NCBI GenBank assembly: GCA_030562195.1
Contig: JAUJPP010000007.1
Location: 20,023,769 to 20,087,768, forward strand
Direction: 5' to 3'
DNA from: Nipponacmea schrenckii
Lineage: Eukaryota; Mollusca; Gastropoda; Lottiidae
DNA: 64,000 nt
Shown here in pieces: positions 63,208-64,000 of the stretch. Positions within the stretch are counted from its first letter, which is position 1. Each line of letters opens with the position of its first letter. The notes beneath the pieces are model-generated. The model saw nothing but the letters and a program-made list of their open reading frames with translations, was not told the DNA's origin and made no database searches. The translations under genes and the position numbers were made by a program.

Positions 63208-64000
63208 CTGAAAAAGATGAAAGATATAACCTGAATATTGGATTTGAATATCGCTAACATGCATTATAATATAAAAGAGCGTAGTACAAACTTGGTATTC
63301 ACATTCGATGGATCATCTGCCAAGGGTTTGAACTCCTAAACTAACTTATACGTACAAGATCCATTAAAATCCTCCATGATATAAGTATTTTAGATCCTTC
63401 AGACAGAACGTCCACTATGAAATGACAGTCTAGAACACCTGATGTTCTTTTTCTACCCCCTACCAGATGTGATATAATATATAACAGAATGTTTGTAACT
63501 AGGCGAGACAAACTAGGCACCTGGCAGCAGGGATGATCGCACCTATCAGTCTAAACGCTATAAACACACTGTATATTGAAGGGTAACAGATTGGATAGAT
63601 AGACAATCTACCAATTAGTCGTGTATATTACAACAAGGACATATCCAATCGAAATATCGTTTAACTACAGGGTTCTGTACAAGATACTATGGAATATTTA
63701 AGTGATTAGTGAACCATACAAAAGCATTGTTTATAGAACTATTAAATCCCCATTAACAAACTTTTTAATTTCATTGTTAAAATCTACATTAGTTATCCAG
63801 ATATTCGAAGGAAGTTAAGATGTTCACACTTCAGACATTTGAACAGTTCGATTCAGAACCTGCACAAATATGTAAAAGCTGTTAAAAATTAAATCAATCA
63901 GCGATTGAGTCTGAACTTTGAAGAATAAAATGCAATCAACACTGGCATTGATCCAAATCAATCGCCATCATCAAGAAAAACCACAAAATAAATTTAAAAC
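63208..64000. other. Intron or upstream sequence of the long CDC25 gene
   Basis: The exon at 63068-63207 begins in the middle of a codon, so at least one more coding exon lies further upstream. None could be recognised in these 793 bases. Confidence 0.5.

Overview
The window is AT-rich animal nuclear DNA. Genes are split by short GT-AG introns, and the sequence is crowded with retrotransposon debris, MITE-like elements and recent duplications. The P450 type, the DIRS-like and Ngaro-like elements and the repeats with a tandem core of about 150 bp suggest a lophotrochozoan, most likely a mollusc. That placement is inference; no species can be named from the sequence.

The main feature is an array of compact CDC25-type phosphatase genes. 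A fuller CDC25 gene lies at 61171-63207 on the minus strand, with its 5' exons outside the window. Between 1 and 43 kb there are six head-to-head dyads of a shortened version. It has five exons and about 258-260 aa, a 9-codon first exon, no long N-terminal regulatory region, a complete rhodanese/CDC25 catalytic domain with the Cys-x5-Arg loop, and a changed basic C-terminus. Left copies (minus strand) start at 1524, 6672, 18716, 34868 and 40209; the left copy of dyad 4 is missing. Right copies (plus strand) start at 2407, 7543, 19607, 27460 and 41446, and dyad 5 keeps a 5'-truncated copy from 35397. Copies 1L, 5L, 6L and 3R have open, spliceable reading frames. Copy 2R is open up to an assembly gap. 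The others carry stops, frameshifts, lost splice sites or deletions. Each dyad shares a spacer of about 0.9-1.2 kb with a 33-bp inverted repeat, a candidate bidirectional promoter.

The array is interleaved with a cytochrome P450 cluster. Two six-exon P450 genes are intact on the minus strand (44359-48233, 502 aa; 49220-53951, 500 aa). A third first exon (9588-10154) runs into a 500-N gap. An inverted, decayed partial copy lies at 13980-15978 on the plus strand. About 4.5 kb of P450 intron 1, exon 1 and 5' flank is duplicated (8597-13080 and 52409-57045).

Mobile elements: two 5'-truncated LINEs (about 4640-5566 and 32104-33788); a DIRS-like element with gag/RT/RNase H and a truncated tyrosine recombinase (23646-27192), flanked by 48-bp direct repeats; an Ngaro-like recombinase fragment with split direct repeats (29319-30342); an 834-bp MITE with TAA target duplication inside a P450 intron (44695-45528); a 468-bp MITE (59171-59638) inside a 1-kb tandem duplication; and several repeats with tandem cores. 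No tRNA, rRNA or CRISPR was recognised.
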